This document shows positions 1 through 12,640 of a DNA stretch of 64,000 bases, piece by piece. Below the pieces are notes generated by a model. It made no database searches. It was not told the origin of the DNA and saw only the letters and a list, made by a program, of their open reading frames with translations. This stretch comes from Dactylonectria macrodidyma. Lineage: Eukaryota > Ascomycota > Sordariomycetes > Hypocreales > Nectriaceae. Position 1 is the first letter of the stretch, and each line of letters opens with the position of its first letter. The stretch lies in NCBI GenBank assembly GCA_020744425.1, contig JAGMUV010000046.1, positions 1-64,000 on the forward strand. Reading direction: 5' to 3'. The position numbers and the translations under genes are program-made.

Positions 1-2690
1 TCTACTAGCTCACCTATTATTAAGTCTACCTCGATATCATTATGCTTATCACCATCGTCCTACTATATATACGCCTCGGCCTAGTTCATCGCCAGCCCCC
101 GGATCTTTCGCCCTATCTCGATCACTACTAGCCAGTACCGCCCTACCCTAAGACAAACCCCCGTACCAGCCTGCATGAACCGGCCTATCATAGCGCTAAG
201 CCAGTCCGTACCCTATACCCGCGAGTTACTATTATGCTATATAAACTTAAGCTAGTCTTTACACAGCTCCATAAGCTTAACCTCATGCTATAGTATGCGC
301 TCAGCTAGTATTAGCTATACGATATACATAACTACTATGCAGCTAATGCAGTTAGGCAAGAACCGCACTACCTTATGGCCATTATTATAAATCGCCTTTA
401 TTTTATCACAGTCCGTAATGACTATAACCTGCCCGTTAAGTATGAACACATTATATATAAACTACTATAAGTCGTAGTATTATAGTGTTATTACCTCTGG
501 CCCTTACTTAGGCTGCCCTCCCCAGATATAAGTAAGTATGATAAGTACTTCGCAGAACTAACGTAGCTACTGCAGCTAACGCCAGACCGCCGGCCGTTTC
601 TACTAGCCCTAAGCCGCGTCCTATATTGACTTCTCTATTAACTGCACCACCTTACTAAGCCCGGGCTCAAACCATTCGTTCTTAACGTTTATTATAAATA
701 ACTAGCCTGCCCTAAGCTATAATAAGTTATCTTTAATATAAGTCATATTAGACTATAGCTCCTTATTAACTACCTTAGCCCATGCCCCTTCTATCATCTT
801 ATCTAATAAGCCCTTAGCCTTAGTAACTATATTACATACTACCTTAATAAACTTTTTAATCTTAATACACTTACTACTTTAGAATAATGCCTTACTATTA
901 TTAGTCTACTGAATAAATAGCTAGCCGCCTATCTTAAGCTACTATCCCTTTCTATACACTATCCAGCTAATAATAGTGCTTATTACTATATATATACTAA
1001 TATATATCCATATAGCATACTCCTTCTAAAATATAAGTATAGTATTAATATTAACCTCCTCCATCTTCTATAGCTCGCTCTTAAATGCAGACTTAATAAA
1101 GAAGAGCTAAGCTTACTATAGTATTATAGTAAGCATCTCTATATATAAATACAGTTCGTTATAGCCAAGCAGCCGCTACTATATGCCTATAGTAATATAA
1201 AAGTATAGTAATAGGCTTATATATATATTGCCTCTAACCCGCTGCTTAATAGAAGCCACTATAAATAAGTATATAGCCCGATCTAGCGCAGCCTTATTAA
1301 TAGCAGCCTTAAAGAATTGCAGTTATTGGCTATAATTATAATCCCTATAGGCTGCTTTAGCGATATTATTACTATCCTTATCCTTATCCTCATCCTCATC
1401 CTTATTATTACTACTACTGCTTTCTTTATTTTTACTTTTATCTTTACCTTCATCTTTATCTTTATCTTTATCTTTATTATAACCCCCGGACCTCCTACTT
1501 ATATAATACTACTATATACTACTACTAATCCCACTATCATAACTACTTAACACTGCCTCTCTACTACTGAGCTTATATACTATATCCTATAGCAAGCTCT
1601 ATTACTCATCTATAAAGCGGATCGCCCACTACTTAAAAGCCTTATTACGCCTAAGCTAGTACGCCTGCAAGCAGAAGCCTAAGTAGCGCTATCTAACGTT
1701 ACAGTACTTAGCTATCGATAACTGCTTGCCCTTAACCCCGAATAGCACCCCTTGCGGATTAATGGCTAAAATACTTACGAGCTATTGCAGCGTTTCTATT
1801 AGCATGCTATCAAGCCGCTAGCTATAACGCTCAACCTCTTAGTCAAAGCTTTCGCCAAGCTGCACTAGCAGCTATTACTCTCAGGCAGCCACCTCGTCCT
1901 GCGGCTACTGCTGCCTCCTTTGCTACTACTGCCCGATTACTTCCTTTACCTTAACTCACTCAGCAGCCTTAAATATGCTAAGCTTATCCCACGACCTAAA
2001 GTGCTATACCTATCAGAGCCGCTTTACTTATAATAAGTCACGATCTAACCCCTCTTCAATATCGCCCTTCTAGAGCCGCTCAGCATTATCTTTACTAAAC
2101 GTATTCACATACTTAGCAATTATATACTATATAGCACTCTCTCTCTAGCTTAGATTAGCCATTACTTCCTATATATATATTAAACTCTCTATACTCCTAT
2201 CCTTAACGATCTAGTACTGCGTATACTTTCTATATATCTAAGTTTATAATTAAACTTCAGTCTATTAATTCTCTATAGCCTCATGCCCTGCCTCTCTTTA
2301 ATAGTAGGTAATATTATCCTATACTGTTATAAGATACTAGCACATAGCGCAGCTATAACCATATAGTATATCAAGCTATTTAATTACTATATTACTATTA
2401 ATTAAAAGTTAAGCAAACTTCGGATTAGCTAAATCCATAGTACTATAATAGTCTTTAATATCTTTTAGCATCTATCCTATTATTTAATGCTTATACTAGA
2501 AATGCGACTTAATACTAGCGCTAAGTCGAACTACTACTCTATAACTCTAGCAAATAAGCATCTAATACTCCTCATTAAGTTATATAATATCATCTATAAT
2601 AGTCTGCTATTAACCCTTATACTAATAATCCAAGTTTTAAATAGGTTAATAAATAGATGAGCTAAAAATACAGTCATAGAGTCCTTCTTT
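1..2690. repeat. RIP-degraded AT-rich relic
   Basis: AT-rich sequence dominated by TA, CTA and TAG, with stops in all frames and no credible reading frame. On the minus strand between about 2,000 and 500 there are stretches with protein-like composition broken by TAG/TAA codons, as expected of a coding repeat hit by CpA-to-TpA changes. I cannot assign a family. The acidic/basic low-complexity stretch at 1,317-1,550 is a microsatellite-like run and not a gene. Confidence 0.6.
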
Positions 2691-2885
2691 CTAGTGAACC
2701 CCTTTTCTATATAACCTTAGCCCCCCTAACTAACCCTAACTAACCCCAAACCCTGAAGCTCGGGCATTTTCCACCAATCAACGAACGGGCTTAACTCCAG
2801 CCAATATTACTTCAAAGCCCAGGCCAGATAAACTCCAATTATATAGTCGATTTTACTCAAATCGCTGGAGAATAGTGCTTAGGGG
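2691..2885. repeat. Non-RIPed island with telomere-like motif
   Basis: About 190 bp of ordinary base composition between AT-rich blocks. It begins with CCCTAACTAACCCTAACTAA-type repeats (2,725-2,754) and includes a GC-normal stretch with no reading frame. It may be the terminal segment of a degraded element or an interstitial telomere-like tract. Nothing else is recognisable. Confidence 0.35.
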
Positions 2886-5800
2886 TTATATAAGGCAGAA
2901 CTATTTAATTAAATAAATCTATAATACTTAAGCTAGGTTTAGAAGTAAATAGTAGAATTAGAAGAGTTTTAAAGCATTAGGATTTTAAAGCTACTGCTAG
3001 TTTTAGGTCTTATACTAATTAGTTAATAAGTTTTTAATTAGTATTAAGAGTGTATAAAGCGGTTATATAAGCTTTAAGTAAGTTAAGAGTCTTAATAATT
3101 TAGCTTAGTTTAGAAAGAGTAATAGACTCTTTAAATATTATAATATTAGTAAGTATAATTATTAATTAAGAGTCCTTAGTCCAGTTTTTAATAGTAGGAA
3201 AGTCAGTTTAGTGAATTAGTTAGTAACTGCTTAGTTTAATAAGGATAATAGTAGGTCCTTTAAGCAGCTAATTATAAATAAGATAGTAAGAGAAGAGTAT
3301 AGAGGACACTGCCTTACTATACTTATATTTAGTAATAGTAATATTTCTAAACCTAAGTTTATTATAAATAGCTATTAGGAACTAGGTCTTAACCTGCTTT
3401 TAGCTAATAAAGAGAGTGATTTTAAATAGCTTAAGTAATTAATTAAATAGACTAATAAGCTAATCTCTTTATAGAAGGGCGTATTTCCCTTTTATTAGTC
3501 GCTTTTTAATACTTAGAATTATTAAAAATAGATTTATATATAAATAGACCCTAAGTCTTATAGCTTTAGTTATACTTTATAAGTTTAAGAATACTAAGTA
3601 AATAGCTAAGTATCTGTATTTAAAACCACTTAGTTAATTAATTATAAAAGTATAGAAGATATTAAAGTTATAAGAATAACCTATTTTAGTTAAGATAAAG
3701 CACTAAGTATAAGTAAATGCTTTTTAATAATTAAGTAATGTACGGCTTCTAAGGGTATTATAATAAAAGACTTAGCTAGAGTATTAATTAAAGATATATA
3801 ATACTTAGTAAAAGTCTTTATAATTAACTAAGCTAATTATAAAACGCTAGTTAAAGATATCTTATTTAATAGTATAATAACTAGAATTATAATAAGAGTT
3901 TAATATATATTTAATAATAAAGTCTTTAGAAAGCAGGCATTTATATATTTAATTAATTAGATCTATTATCTTCTTAAGTAGATTTATTATAATTATAAGA
4001 GCACTATTTAAAAGCAGGATTAAAAATACTATAATAATATCCTTTAGTCTATATATAATTATAGTTAGGAAGTCTCTAAGTCCTTTTTTATTAATCTAAG
4101 CATTATTCTATAGCTTCTTATAAAAGTCCTAAAAGTAAAGAGTATACTCCTTTTAAAACATTTTAAAAAGTATTATATTATCTTTATATAAGGGTTATAT
4201 TAGTATAGCCTTTATAAACTTAAAGACTTTATAATTACTATATATATTAATTATTCTTTCTTTATTAAACTTAGGCCATTTTATATAAAAGTATAATAAG
4301 GCTAGTTAATTAACTATAATCTCCTTTAGCTACTTAGCTAAGGATGCTTTTAAAGTATAGTAAAATAATCCTTTTTTATAGTTAATAATAGTGATTTCCT
4401 TACTTTAAATAGAATAAGCCTTTAGTAAGAAGTAGGTTTATTTATTATTAATAGGGCTGCTTATAATAAAGGCGCTTTATAGAAAGAAGAGTAGAGGATT
4501 TATTTAAAAGAAGGCTAAGTTAAAAGGAAGTTATTTAGTAATAAATTATTTAATTAAATAAATTATAAAGTTATTTAATAACCTAATATTATAATAATAA
4601 TAAGATAAAGGAAATAAAGAGTTATAATTAAAGAAGGGAGGGGTTTTACTATAGTTAGTAGTAAGGTTTTAGAAATAGGTTTTTTAAAACTAAGTAGTAT
4701 AAGCTTATAAGCATTAGTAAGGCAAGTAAAAATAAAGGTAAGTAATTAGCTTAAAGAAGTAAAGGGATTAAGGAGTAGAAGGTTATAGTAATAAGGTTCT
4801 TATAGTAAGTAGTAAAAAGAGGTTAAAAGTAAAAGCTTAGCTAAGAAAAAAGGGGTTTTCTAAGAGTGCTATTTAAACTAGTTTAAGAGTAGCATTTAAT
4901 TAAGTGAATATACTAAATAGTTATAGTTAAAGGATAACGAGTTCTATAAATAGTAACTATTATAAGAAGAGAGATTGAGTTATATAAAAAAGAAAGAAAA
5001 GAGAAAGAAATAGCTTTTAAAGTCTTAGGCAGTAAGAAGTTATTTATTTTCCTTACTGGCTATGATTTACTTAATACGCATTAATCTTAGTATATGCATT
5101 TCTTTTACTTTAAAACACTTCTTTTTCTCTCTTTCCTTTTTCTTCCTTTTTCTTCTTCTTTATATTTTATTAATATTACTTAATTAACTTATTAATAATA
5201 GCTTCTTCTAACTTCTACTTTTCTAATATTACGAAGGTTTATTAAAAAGCCCTTCTTAATATATGTATTTATATAACTAGTTAGTTAGAAAGTAATAAAT
5301 TCTCCCTTTATATTAATTTAACTTAAAATAGCTATTATAAGACTTTATTAACTGAAAAGGAGCGAAAGGAGGCTTACTTTATATTAGTAAGTATTCTCCC
5401 TTACTTAAGACTATTTAATCTAATAGTTTTATAATTTAAAAAGCACTTTATTATCTAGATTTACTTATATATAGCCTTTAATTATAATAGTCTTTCTCTC
5501 TTTATTAAGTTCGCTTTTAAAAAAGAGTTACTTAATATTAATTTTACTAAAAGGTATATCTAAGCTTAGATTTATAAGGATAAGATAGCTAATATAGTTT
5601 TAAAATATTTAATAAAATATATCTTTAATTAGCCCTTTTAATTAGTATATATTCTTACTAACTTAGGCTATTCTTATAAGTATTTTATTAAAGAATTACT
5701 TTACTAACCTAAGTATAAAAAGGCTTTAATTATTACCTTTTTTAAATATTAAAATCTACTATTATATAAGTATTATATTTAATTAAGTACTTTAAATTAC

Positions 5801-8800
5801 TTTATAACTAAAGAGTATTATATATAGCTATTTTATACTTATTAATCTATCCTAGAGTTTATAAATAGGAAATGTATAAATTGTATTTAAAATGCTAATT
5901 CTTAGTATAAGTAGTCTTTTTTTAATAAGTACTTAGCTTCTAAACCTAGTTTTAATACCTTTTTTAACCTTTTATCTAATATAAAGTATTCTATTAATTC
6001 TAATAATTAAGTAATAAGTATTCTTAACTATATAAACTGCTCTTACATTTTTAATAAATTCCCCTTAGCTTAAGAGGATGAGTCCTTTTATAATAAAGCT
6101 ATTTAGAATACTAAGAAGCATATTATTTAAAATAAATCTTTAGGCTTTTCTAAGGCTTAAGTCTTTATAATTTAATCTATTAATAGTAGTTTAAGATTAG
6201 ATTAATTAATTAATCTAATTTAACTTATCTCTTATATACTAGACTCCTTTATTTAATAGCTTTAATATTTAACTTAGTTATTATAGTATAAGATAAATAG
6301 GATTCTATTAGTTAGCTCTTTTATAATTAACTTTTCCTTTATATAAAGTATACTTATTTATTTATAGTACTATATTTAACTCACTATTTTAAATAAGTAT
6401 AGCTTTTATAGCTTTTCCTTTATCTTATAGCTTTAAAGTTATTTAATTAATTAGTTTATATACTTTATATATTAATCCTAATACTTATTTAGTCTTAAGT
6501 CTAATTTTTCAAACTGTAAGTTTATATAGCCTTTAATTAGTTAGAATATTAGTAAGTAATAACTATTTATCTTTTCTTACTTTTTATATTATACCCCTTT
6601 TTAAAATAATAATAAGTATAAACTTTAGACTTATTATTATTTCCTACTCTTTTATCTTACTTAGAGAGATTTAAACTAATCTCTTTAAGCTTAGTCTTTA
6701 TATAAGAGTTAGATTTCTAGTCTTCTCTCCTTTCCTATACTAGTGTTAGTCAGTTAAGAGAGAACCTTAGGGCTTATTTTTAATCTATCCTTCTCTTCTA
6801 GGCTCGTTTTTTTATTTTAATTTATTTAATTAACTAATCTAGCTTAAGGATTACTATAGAAAAGGCGCTCTTAGTAAGAGGGAGCTAAAGAATTATTATC
6901 TGGGTTTTACTAGCTATCTTTATCTTATTAAAATACTTTAAAGTATTCTTTATAATAAGTAATACTAAGTAATAGCCTATTTAGAGTTTTTATATAATAC
7001 TAGCCTTTATTTAAAGCTATTTTAATCTTATATAGCTTTTACTATCTAGGCTTAAACTTAGCTATTATAAAAAGGTCGGTTTTTCTAAGGTTATTATATT
7101 ATAATACTAAGTTACTAACCTTTAGTAAGGCTTTTCTTAAAATATAGAGAAATCCTTAATCTTTCTTTATTACTTTCCTCTTTTTAAACTTAGTAACCCT
7201 TTACTTTATAATCTTTACATCCTTATTTAAAAAAGAAAGAGTGCGAATTCTAATTATAAACATTTAATTAGATATTTTTATATTATTTTAAAGGATCATT
7301 CTCTATATAAGTATATCCCCTTTTAATAAGAGACCTAATTCATACTTATATAATAAGTATATAAGAATATAGCTATAAGATGCTCTTAATAATACTCTAT
7401 TTATAAATAGAATAATTAGGAAGTTAACTAACTAATTCTTAGTTCTTAGAGTATCTATCTTTTTAATATAAAATATAATATTATTATAGTTTAATTTAAT
7501 TAACTTATTTACTTTAATATTATATATAGAAATATATATAGTTTATATACTTAGGTCTTTTAGAATGTTTATAAGGCTTTATTAATATTCTAACCTATTA
7601 TTAATAACTATTATAATAAGTATTCTATAATAAGAAAAGATCTTTTTTAAGAATGAATATATATAAGAAGCTTTAAGTAACTTTAGAGCTTTAGCTTTAA
7701 TCTATTTAATAAAGTTATATTTAGCTTCTAATAAGTACTTCTTATTTTAAGACTCCTTAAGATATTAAGTATTTATATAAATCTTTATTATTAAATACCT
7801 AGGTCTAGTAAGTATTATAAGTTCCTTAGCCTATTATATATTATAGATTTAGTAAGTCTTATAAATTAGAATAATTATATTTATATCCTTATAAAGGTTT
7901 AGCTAGTAGTATCTCTCTTTTAAGAATCTTACAGTTTTCTCTTAGCTTTAATACTTATAGTCTTTATAATATAATTTAATTAAATACTTCTATATATCTT
8001 TATTCTTAATAACTAGCTTAGGGTTATAGTTTAAATAAGTTACTTATAACTATAGAATTCTTTTATAAAAGAAGAACCTTTTTACTTTAAAGTAAAAATA
8101 TATATACACTTTATTTAATATATCTTAAAAGCATTACTAAGTCTATAAGAACCTCCTTAGGACTTTTAACTTATTAATATATTTATTTTTTAATAATTCT
8201 AATAGTAGTTAAGGTTCTTACTAGGTTTTTACTAAGTTAATTATAATAGTATTTAATTATTAATTAATAAAGGCTTTAATATTCTCTTTAGCTTCTTAGT
8301 CTAGTTAATTAAATAGGCCTAGTAGTTTTCTAAATAGCCTATTAATTATTATATTCTTAATCCTAAGTATATATTAGATTGTAAAGTTAAAGAGTAATAA
8401 GTAATTAATCCATTTATTAATTAGCGCTTTTAAAATGTCTATCCCTTTCTTATTAAGCTAATAGACTAATACTTAAGCATCTATTTTTAATATAAAGTAA
8501 ATTCTATATAAATATATATATAACTATTTAATTAAAAGTAGAATGCTTTAGTATTCTCTTTTTATAGTATTATAATTATATTTACTCTAAGTCTATATAT
8601 TAAATTTAAATCTTATTAAATAGCATTTACTATTTATTACTTATATAAGAATATAATCCTAATTTAATAAACTAATATTAGTTATAAGAATGACTTCTTT
8701 ATAACTAAAAGACAGGTTTAAAATAACTAAGATAAGTATTAATAATAATTTATCCTTTAGTATTTATATAGCCTTAGCTTATAAATCACTTTAAATAAAT

Positions 8801-11800
8801 TTAATATCTTTTTTTAATAAACTTATTAATAGTTTTATAATAATTATATATTTAATGACCTATATCTTATAATAGCTAGTAACTCTTAAGAATATTCTGA
8901 TTTTTATATTAGAATTATAATAAGTCTACTTAGTAATTTTAATAACTTTAGCCTTTTCTAATAATCTCCTATAAGTATTATAAAGATATTTAATTATTAA
9001 AGCAGTTTATTTATAAAACTATAATTTTAATATAGAAATAGTATATTTAGCTAGTTTAATATTTAATAGAGTCTAATCTAAGTTAATTAAATAGTCTTTA
9101 ATATACTATTTAACTCTTAAGCTAGCTTTTTTATTATTATAAGTTATAGTAAGTCTCTTTATTACTATATTATTAAAGAAAGTTATATAGATATTTAGTA
9201 TTAAGTTAAATAAGATATAAGTAATAATCCCTTATAAATTAAGCTATAGAGTTAGTCACTCTTTATAATAGTATGTATATCCTTAATAAGCCTAATAGTA
9301 TTATAAAAGTAATTAAATCCTTACTTTCTTTAGTTAGACTAACTTAATTATATTTTAAAAAGAAGTTTAAAAGTAATAATATCTAATATATTACTATATT
9401 TACTAAGAACTCCTTAGTACTAAGAGGGCTTAAGCTATTATAAATAGTAATACGGTTTATCTTAATAGCTAAATTAATTAACTGGATTCTATTATCCTTT
9501 TTTACTATAAGTATAAAGGGGTTCTTATAAGAGCTATAGCCTTCTTTTAGAATGCTTCTTCTAAGTTATTAATAAAATAAGTTAATAACCTTTTAATATA
9601 GCCTTAAAGGAATGAGAATACTGCTTACTTACTAAGCCTTATAAAGAATGACTTTAATAATTTATAGAAGAATGACTATTAAGTTAACTCTTCTATAGTC
9701 CTTAAAGTCTTAAGCTAGCACAGCCTTCTTATTATATAAGATAGTAATAAATATATCTTATTCTTTTTTAAATAAGGTCTTATTTATTTAATTAATTATT
9801 TCTATTAGTCTTTCCTTTATTAACTAACTCCCTTTCTTTAAAGTAGAGAATTTAAGTATAAAAAAGTTAGAATACTTACCTTCCTTTTCTATTTAAAAAG
9901 CAATCTTTATTATCTTCTTTAATTTCTAATAAGAGTCACTTTTTAATACTAAACTATTAAATAGTAAGTTATTAATTAAGTAGATCTTAATGCCTTTTTA
10001 TTTATAAAGAGTGTTTATTTTAATATATTAAGTATTTTTATTAAAAGGCTGACTTTTCTTTAATCTCTTTTTCTTAATAAAGTATCTTAAGTATTCTAAT
10101 TCTTCTTATATATTAGTAATAGTATTAGTATATTAAGTAGCTATATTAATAGTAAGAATTTAAATAACTTTAGTAAAGTCTTCTTAAGAAAGCATTTAGC
10201 TCTTTTTAAAGATATTATTATCCTCTAATAAGAAGTTATTTAGCTTATAGACTATTAAAGAATTAATTATAAGCAGTATTAATACTTTATACTTTGCCTT
10301 TTTAAGTATAATGCGTTATATTTAATTGCTCTTATAATAAGAGTAATTAAGCAAATATTACTTAAATTAAAATAAATTATAAGTTACTCTTAATTAATTA
10401 AATAATTAAATATAAGTTTACTAGCTTTAATAAATAGCATTTTTAAAATAAATAGAACTATAACTATTAAAGAAAGTGCTATATATAATTAGATAAGTAT
10501 ATATATATTTCTAAAGTATAGAGTTATAGTTACTTCTCTTATTATTAAGATCTTCTCTTTAGAATAAAAAGTTATAAAAGCGCTAACTAGCTTAATATTA
10601 AGACTATGGTATTAAGCCTATTTATAAAAAATAAGATTCTTTTTTAAGCTTAAATTTACTAATGCTTTTATTATAATACTTTTAAGAACTTCTAGTTAGA
10701 TAATTAGTTATAGAGTATTTTATAAATATAATATCTTAAGTAAGTTAAATATACTTATAAAGTTAATTATTAAATTTAGAGTTAATTAATTAATTAAACT
10801 CTTTTTTAGTTTTATATAATTTTAAGAATTATTAATAAAATGGATATTTTCTTTATTATTTTTTCTTAAGTAATATTCTAAATAAAAGTACTTAAAAGTA
10901 AGGTTATTTAAATTAGGAAAATGATTTTTATTAGATAATTTAATTATAGTAATAGTGAATTTAATATAATCCTTAAATAAGTTCTTATTATCCTTATATA
11001 ATAATATTAGAGTTATTTAGTAATAAGTATAGTTATTTATTTAATTAATTAGTTTAAATATTATTATAGTTATAAATGCTTTTTTCTTAAGTATAAATAG
11101 CTTAATTAGCTATTTAAAATTAATAAACTCTATTCTATTAACTTATTTTACTATTATAATATAATTATCTAAATAAGCTCAGCCTAATCTTATATTAATA
11201 AGCTTAAGAATAGTATTATAAAGTAAAGAGATCTTAATCCTTCTAATTATATTAAGTAAAGTAATAGCAGCCTTATAGTATTAATCTTAAGCAGAGTATA
11301 GATTATTTATTTTAAATTGTTCTTTAAATTTCATTTAATTAGCCAGTTTTTAATAGCTAAGGATTATTTTAAGAATTATATTCTCTTCTTTTATAAAGAC
11401 TATAAAGATTAATAATAGCTTTACTTACTCTATCTTACTTCTTTACTTCTTATTATTATAAGTATTAATTAATACTTCTTATTTATTATTATATTCTTCT
11501 ATTATTTTATAATTACTTTCTTTAAAGCTAAAGTAAACCTTTCTAAGTATAGGAATAACTTAGACTTAATAAATAAAAAGGTATTTTTTTTAATTATTTA
11601 CTCTCTTTTTTTAAATAGTTTAAAATAAAGATCAGATTAGTTCTTATAATAAGTTCTATTAAAATAATAAAAGAAGTAATTATTATATTTATTTAATTAA
11701 TTAATTTAATAATATATAAGTATAGCTTATTAAATATTTCTTACTTATATTATAAAAGAGTCTAGTTATATATAGACTTAATTAAGCTTTTAATATTTAT

Positions 11801-12258
11801 TACTTAGGTTATATAAAAGAGATTATTAATATAAGTTAAAGTAATAATTACTAATTATTAAATATAAGATTCTTTTTAGAAGGCTATTATTAAGTATAAT
11901 AGTAAATACTACTTATTGCTTACTTTTAGTTAGTAAAAGCCTGCTTTAGAATTGTATTCTATATACTCTTTTTTAAAGTTATATACTAAGTATTTATATT
12001 AGTTAAAATAGTAGCCTAAGACTTAATAATATTAATATCCTTTTATCTTATTAAATAATAAGATAGTATTTACTATAAGTAAGGACTTATTATCTAATTA
12101 ATTAAATAGATCTATTAAGACTTAACTAGTTGTAATATTCTTTATAACTTTATTATATCTTTTATAACTCTTTTACTAGTATTAGAAAGTCATAACTAAG
12201 TCTTAATTAGTCTTCTCTATTAAGGCTAAGTAAACCTATAATAACTTAAAGCTATATA
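2886..12258. repeat. RIP-degraded transposon block
   Basis: More than 9 kb of extremely AT-rich sequence with TA and TAG/TAA everywhere and almost no CpG or CpA. No intact gene is present. The only protein homology I can read through the mutations is the Gypsy reverse transcriptase relic on the minus strand near 9.3-9.6 kb (separate entry), so at least part of the block is a decayed LTR retrotransposon. The rest probably contains its integrase and gag parts or other elements, but I cannot prove this by eye. Confidence 0.65.
9260..9600 (-). pseudogene. Ty3/Gypsy reverse transcriptase relic (RIPed)
   Basis: Translating the minus strand from about 9,600 down to 9,260 gives fragments that follow the order of a Gypsy RT core. 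First comes a piece like KKDNRIQLIN..IKINRITI, matching the conserved 'KK.G..R.vnd...lN..Ti' block. Further on is a piece like LTKESKDL.TFI.LLGLLR, matching the 'D.rDLTaF.TPlGL.r' block, followed by a degraded 'lPqG.TNSva.F' motif. In-frame TAA/TAG codons interrupt all of it, so the gene is dead. Family assignment is my reading of motifs and not a search result. Confidence 0.45.
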
Positions 12259-12640
12259 CTGTAAAGGCTACAGCAGTAGAAGGAGTGGAAGGAGTGGAAG
12301 GTTATTAGTGGAACTCGGCGATTGTGGGTCAAGGAATTGACCAATCAGGAAAGGGATTGAAGATTCAGAAAGAGCAGGAAAAGACGATTAGAAAGGTAGT
12401 CGGTTTGATGTGATTGGTTGAGAAATGCATGTATTGATAATGATAATCATTCTGGACTGGCTAGAGAAAAGCCCCAGCTTTATAGAGAGATTGCTGTCCA
12501 GTCACATGTCCAATCTAACAGGGGATTTGGACAATTTGTCATAGTAAAACCGGGTAAGACGTATCCCGAGTTTTAGGACTGTTGGACGTATGTCTGATGC
12601 TTGAACTCTAACCTTATTGAAGGTTCTTATTATAGATGTC
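12259..12640. repeat. GC-normal island, possible solo LTR
   Basis: About 380 bp of ordinary composition inside the AT-rich desert, beginning TGTAAAGGCTACAGC and containing GGAGTGGAAGGAGTGGAAGG direct repeats and a GATAATGATAATC run. No reading frame. Length, TG start and isolation suggest a solo LTR, but I could not identify a matching CA end or a target duplication. Confidence 0.3.

Noticed and set aside
1317..1550. Hydrophobic 77-codon open frame in AT-rich DNA
   Set aside because: Ile/Leu/Phe-rich translation of a CTTTAT/CTTATC microsatellite in an RIPed block; no homology or start context.
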